Below, piece by piece: positions 5,431-7,476 of a stretch of DNA of 7,476 nt; position 1 is the first letter of the stretch, and each line of letters opens with the position of its first letter. The translations under genes and the position numbers were made by a program. The stretch covers positions 1 through 7,476 of the forward strand of contig JAEZZQ010000035.1 in assembly GCA_023442465.1 (NCBI GenBank), given 5' to 3'. The DNA is from Bacillota bacterium. Its GTDB lineage: Bacteria > Bacillota > Clostridia > Lachnospirales > Lachnospiraceae. Below the pieces are notes generated by a model. That model was not told the DNA's origin and ran no database searches. It saw only the letters and a program-made list of their open reading frames with translations.

Positions 5431-5634
5431 ATGCAGAATAATGAGTTTATGAACTGGTTAAAGGCAGCAGGCGTAAGGGCGGTGAAAACAGTAGCCCAGA
5501 CTGCAGTAGCGACTATTGGCACTTCCGCAATCATGTCGGAGGTAAACTGGACAGTCGTTGTGTCGGCATCGGCGCTGGCCGGGTTATTATCGCTCCTGAC
5601 CTCAACAGCGGGGCTGCCGGAGCTGAACGGGTAG
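5431..5634 (+). CDS. Phage holin, r1t type
   Basis: This 67-residue membrane protein has two hydrophobic segments (about 17-36 and 39-58) joined by a short turn at SEVNW, and ends in GLPELNG. The sequence AAGVRAVKTVAQTAVATIGTS followed by SASALAGLLSLLTS is characteristic of the r1t-type holin family of Gram-positive phages. Holins form membrane lesions at a set time and release or activate endolysin. It starts 14 bases after the XhlA-like gene, behind a clear AAAAGGAG ribosome site (5417-5424), and stops 12 bases before the endolysin ATG, so it is translated within the lysis operon. Confidence 0.88.
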   Translation: MQNNEFMNWLKAAGVRAVKTVAQTAVATIGTSAIMSEVNWTVVVSASALAGLLSLLTSTAGLPELNG

Positions 5635-5646
5635 GGAGTGTGTACT

Positions 5647-6852
5647 ATGACAATAGGAATAAACTGCGGCCATACGATAGGCGGTGCCGGATATGGAGCA
5701 GTAGGTCTTATCAAAGAATCAAATCATACGAGGCTTGTCGGGTATGCCCTCATGGAAAAATTACGTGCCGCAGGTACGAAAGTGGTGGACTGTACCATAG
5801 ATGAAGCAAATACGCAGAATGAATATCTCGCAGCGTCAGTAGCACTGGCAAACAGAGAGGACCTGGATTGGTTTATCAGCATCCATTTTAATGCTTCGGC
5901 GGCTCATACCGGACAAGGTGTAGAGGTCTATACTTATGAGGGAAGACAGTATCAGGACGCGCTGGATATCTGTAATAACATAGCTGCCTGCGGATTTAAG
6001 AACCGGGGAGTAAAAACGGGTACCGGACTTTATGTCATCAACAAGACAAAGGCAAAGGCCATGTTGATTGAGGTGTGCTTTTGTGATAATCGGGCAGATG
6101 TAGATCTTTATAATAAAATAGGAGGCGCGGATGTCATAGCGCAGGCCATCTTTAACGGTATCTATGACTATGCAGTAACGACGCAGCCGCCCGCAGAAGA
6201 AAAACACGACATTTCCTTGGAAGATTTTATGGAGTTTGTAGGGGAAGTGGCAAGGAAGGATTGGCTGGATCGTAAAATCATGCTTCCTTCGGTCGTGGTA
6301 GCGCAGGCGATCAAAGAATCCGCAAGAGGCACTTCGGAGTTGGCGCAGAAAGCGAATGCTTTGTTCGGAATCAAAAAGAACGGATGGACCGGCAAAACTT
6401 ATATGAAAGCGGCCACAGAGCAGCGGCCTGACGGAAGTTATTACACGCTGGACAACACCGAGTGGCGGTCATATGGAAGCTGGAAAGAATCCATCCTCGA
6501 CCACAACACCTATATAGCAGAAAGAAGTACGGACGGCGGAAAAACGCTGCGCTACGGTCCGGTCATAGGCTGTGAGGAGTATGTACTTGCATGCCAGTAC
6601 TTGCAGGATTTAGGCTATGCGACATCACTGACTTACGCGGAGTCTCTTATCAATGATTACATAGAAAAGTATAATCTTACAAGATTTGATACAGCCGATG
6701 ATGAGATTGCCCCGGAAGGGAAACGTTGGATCGTACAGCTTGGCGCATATAAAAGCCGAAATAATGCGGAGAGCTTTATAAGGAAACTCGAAAAGATGGG
6801 TGTGATTTCTATGCTGAAATTATATGATACGAATGAGGAAGCCTCTATGTAA
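5647..6852 (+). CDS. Bifunctional endolysin: amidase_3 plus glucosaminidase, clipped SPOR-like tail
   Basis: This 401-residue lysin has no signal peptide, as expected for holin-dependent release. Residues 1-176 form a zinc N-acetylmuramoyl-L-alanine amidase of the Amidase_3 type: probable metal ligands are His9 (NCGHT), Glu24 (KESNHTR) and His80 (SIHFNAS), and the catalytic Glu is Glu142 (LIEVCF). A PPAEEKHD linker follows. Residues ~188-348 resemble FlgJ/LytG-type N-acetylglucosaminidases, with catalytic Glu224 in AQAIKESARGTSELA and the NALFGIK signature. Residues 358-401 begin like a SPOR peptidoglycan-binding repeat (RWIVQLGAYKSRNNAESF), then diverge and stop. ATG 5647 is chosen because GGGAG (5634-5638) lies eight bases upstream; a GTG at 5638 would add three residues. 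Two cutting activities against different bonds would give efficient host-wall breakdown. It ends the lysis module. Confidence 0.92.
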   Translation: MTIGINCGHTIGGAGYGAVGLIKESNHTRLVGYALMEKLRAAGTKVVDCTIDEANTQNEYLAASVALANREDLDWFISIHFNASAAHTGQGVEVYTYEGRQYQDALDICNNIAACGFKNRGVKTGTGLYVINKTKAKAMLIEVCFCDNRADVDLYNKIGGADVIAQAIFNGIYDYAVTTQPPAEEKHDISLEDFMEFVGEVARKDWLDRKIMLPSVVVAQAIKESARGTSELAQKANALFGIKKNGWTGKTYMKAATEQRPDGSYYTLDNTEWRSYGSWKESILDHNTYIAERSTDGGKTLRYGPVIGCEEYVLACQYLQDLGYATSLTYAESLINDYIEKYNLTRFDTADDEIAPEGKRWIVQLGAYKSRNNAESFIRKLEKMGVISMLKLYDTNEEASM

Positions 6853-6913
6853 TGAAGGGTATTTTGCGTATATTTCTCCGAATCATACACATACTATTTC
6901 AGAGGTGAATCGC

Positions 6914-7072
6914 ATGGATAAGAGTATAGACAAGAAAAAGCAGGAAAAACAAAACAAGCAAAAGAATCATGATAAGTATAATAGTATTACGCAAAAGACA
7001 GAGCCTGAAAATCAAAATTCAGGGCACAATGTCAGAGAAGAAGGAATACACCCTATAAACCAGAAAAGATAA
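6914..7072 (+). CDS. Small Lys/Asn/Gln-rich protein of unknown function
   Basis: This 52-residue protein contains 10 Lys, 7 Asn and 6 Gln. The first half is highly basic (DKKKQEKQNKQKNHDK), and the second half ends GHNVREEGIHPINQKR. It is predicted to be disordered, with no membrane segment, signal peptide or cysteine. The start at 6914 is supported by AGAGGTGA (6901-6908); the frame is open further upstream to 6824, but that part overlaps the lysin and lacks a ribosome site. It begins 61 bases after the lysin stop and is the last gene before the cassette terminator. The C-terminal ending resembles small uncharacterised clostridial proteins I have seen, but I cannot assign a family or function. 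Confidence 0.6.
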   Translation: MDKSIDKKKQEKQNKQKNHDKYNSITQKTEPENQNSGHNVREEGIHPINQKR

Positions 7073-7160
7073 GAAAAAGGCGGATGGTAAAGGCAGTCCT
7101 GCATAAGACAGTATAAGAAAACTATATTGTTTATGGGCTACTGCAATGTAAAATGTCTAA

Positions 7161-7201
7161 AACGAGCGTATTGTTCAAAGTGGACGATACGCTTGTTTTT
7201 T
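7161..7201 (+). terminator. Strong intrinsic terminator closing the fibre-lysis cassette
   Basis: The arm 7161-7176 (AACGAGCGTATTGTTC) pairs with 7182-7197 (GGACGATACGCTTGTT) over 16 positions including G-U pairs, with loop AAAGT and a run of six Ts (7196-7201). It is the first strong terminator after the SOS promoter and so marks the end of the operon. Confidence 0.9.
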
Positions 7202-7407
7202 GTTCTTTCTGTCCCAACCGTGAATGGTGACCTTTCACCTGTAAAAGAACTTCTACATCTGCAACGCAGATGTGTGAATAATCTTACTTAAATTACTAAA
7301 TTTACAAGTGTGTGCACAATTGCCCTGCTTGCCGTTTAGCGGAAACAACAAAATAGCACAATATAGCGGCTATAAAGTATTGTAAATATGAGAATAGACT
7401 CCTTGTT
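7202..7407. other. Intergenic region with two small hairpins
   Basis: GGTGA (7226-7230)/TCACC (7235-7239) with loop CCTT and ACATCTGC (7255-7262)/GCAGATGT (7266-7273) with loop AAC form tight hairpins, neither followed by a T-run. The rest (7280-7407) is AT-rich with no gene I can support. No att-like core or integrase trace was recognised. Confidence 0.45.
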
Positions 7408-7476
7408 CTAGTTTTCGTATAAGGTAGCTATATCATGTATTCTACGCTTCATTTCTGTGCGGATATGTAACGGCTC
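7408..7476 (-). CDS. Possible 3' end of a minus-strand gene entering from the right edge
   Basis: Reading inward from the window edge on the minus strand, 22 codons stay open to TAG (7410-7408), ending EMKRRIHDIATLYEN. The composition is protein-like, but the stretch is too short to exclude chance and no family can be named. Confidence 0.25.
   Translation of the reverse strand, partial: EPLHIRTEMKRRIHDIATLYEN

Noticed and set aside
6824..6913. N-terminal extension of the small basic protein
   Set aside because: It overlaps the lysin end and has no ribosome site, while ATG 6914 has a good one.
3562..7476. Prophage attachment sites flanking the cassette
   Set aside because: I looked for a shared direct repeat on both sides (about 3280-3730 against 7080-7476) and saw no convincing core; no integrase is visible.

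Overview
The window looks like chromosomal DNA of a gut-type Firmicute, most likely Lachnospiraceae or a close clostridial relative. The grounds are moderate GC, strong AGGAGG-like ribosome binding sites, sigma-A-type promoters, a TPP riboswitch in front of a thiT-type transporter, a Bacillus/Clostridium-type LexA box, and r1t-holin and XhlA lysis proteins. Family names come from reading the proteins, not from a search.

Positions 1-1190 hold a self-contained thiamine uptake unit on the plus strand: intergenic palindromes, a promoter, a TPP riboswitch, an expression-platform hairpin that buries the Shine-Dalgarno sequence, thiT, and a strong intrinsic terminator. After a gene-free stretch, positions 1434-2504 carry a minus-strand Lrp/AsnC regulator followed 12 bases later by a LysE/RhtB-type exporter, a likely amino-acid-sensing export pair. 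A minus-strand cupin gene (2893-3279) stands alone. Behind it, a 76-codon open frame without a usable start and a short plus-strand open tail look like gene remnants.

The most interesting part is 3718-7201. One promoter (TTGAAA-17-TATATT) has a perfect 12-base palindrome in its spacer that matches the Gram-positive LexA/SOS box. It is followed by five co-directional genes: a collagen-like phage tail-fibre-type protein, an XhlA-like coiled-coil membrane protein, an r1t-type holin, a two-enzyme endolysin (amidase plus glucosaminidase with a clipped SPOR-like tail), and a small Lys/Asn/Gln-rich protein. A strong intrinsic terminator closes the unit. No capsid, portal, tail-tube, integrase or repressor gene is visible, and the upstream neighbours are ordinary cellular genes. 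The simplest reading is a DNA-damage-induced lysis plus fibre cassette, either a domesticated right end of a prophage or an accessory unit working with a tailocin or phage elsewhere in the genome.

The last 275 bases hold small hairpins and, at the very edge, the possible tail of a minus-strand gene.
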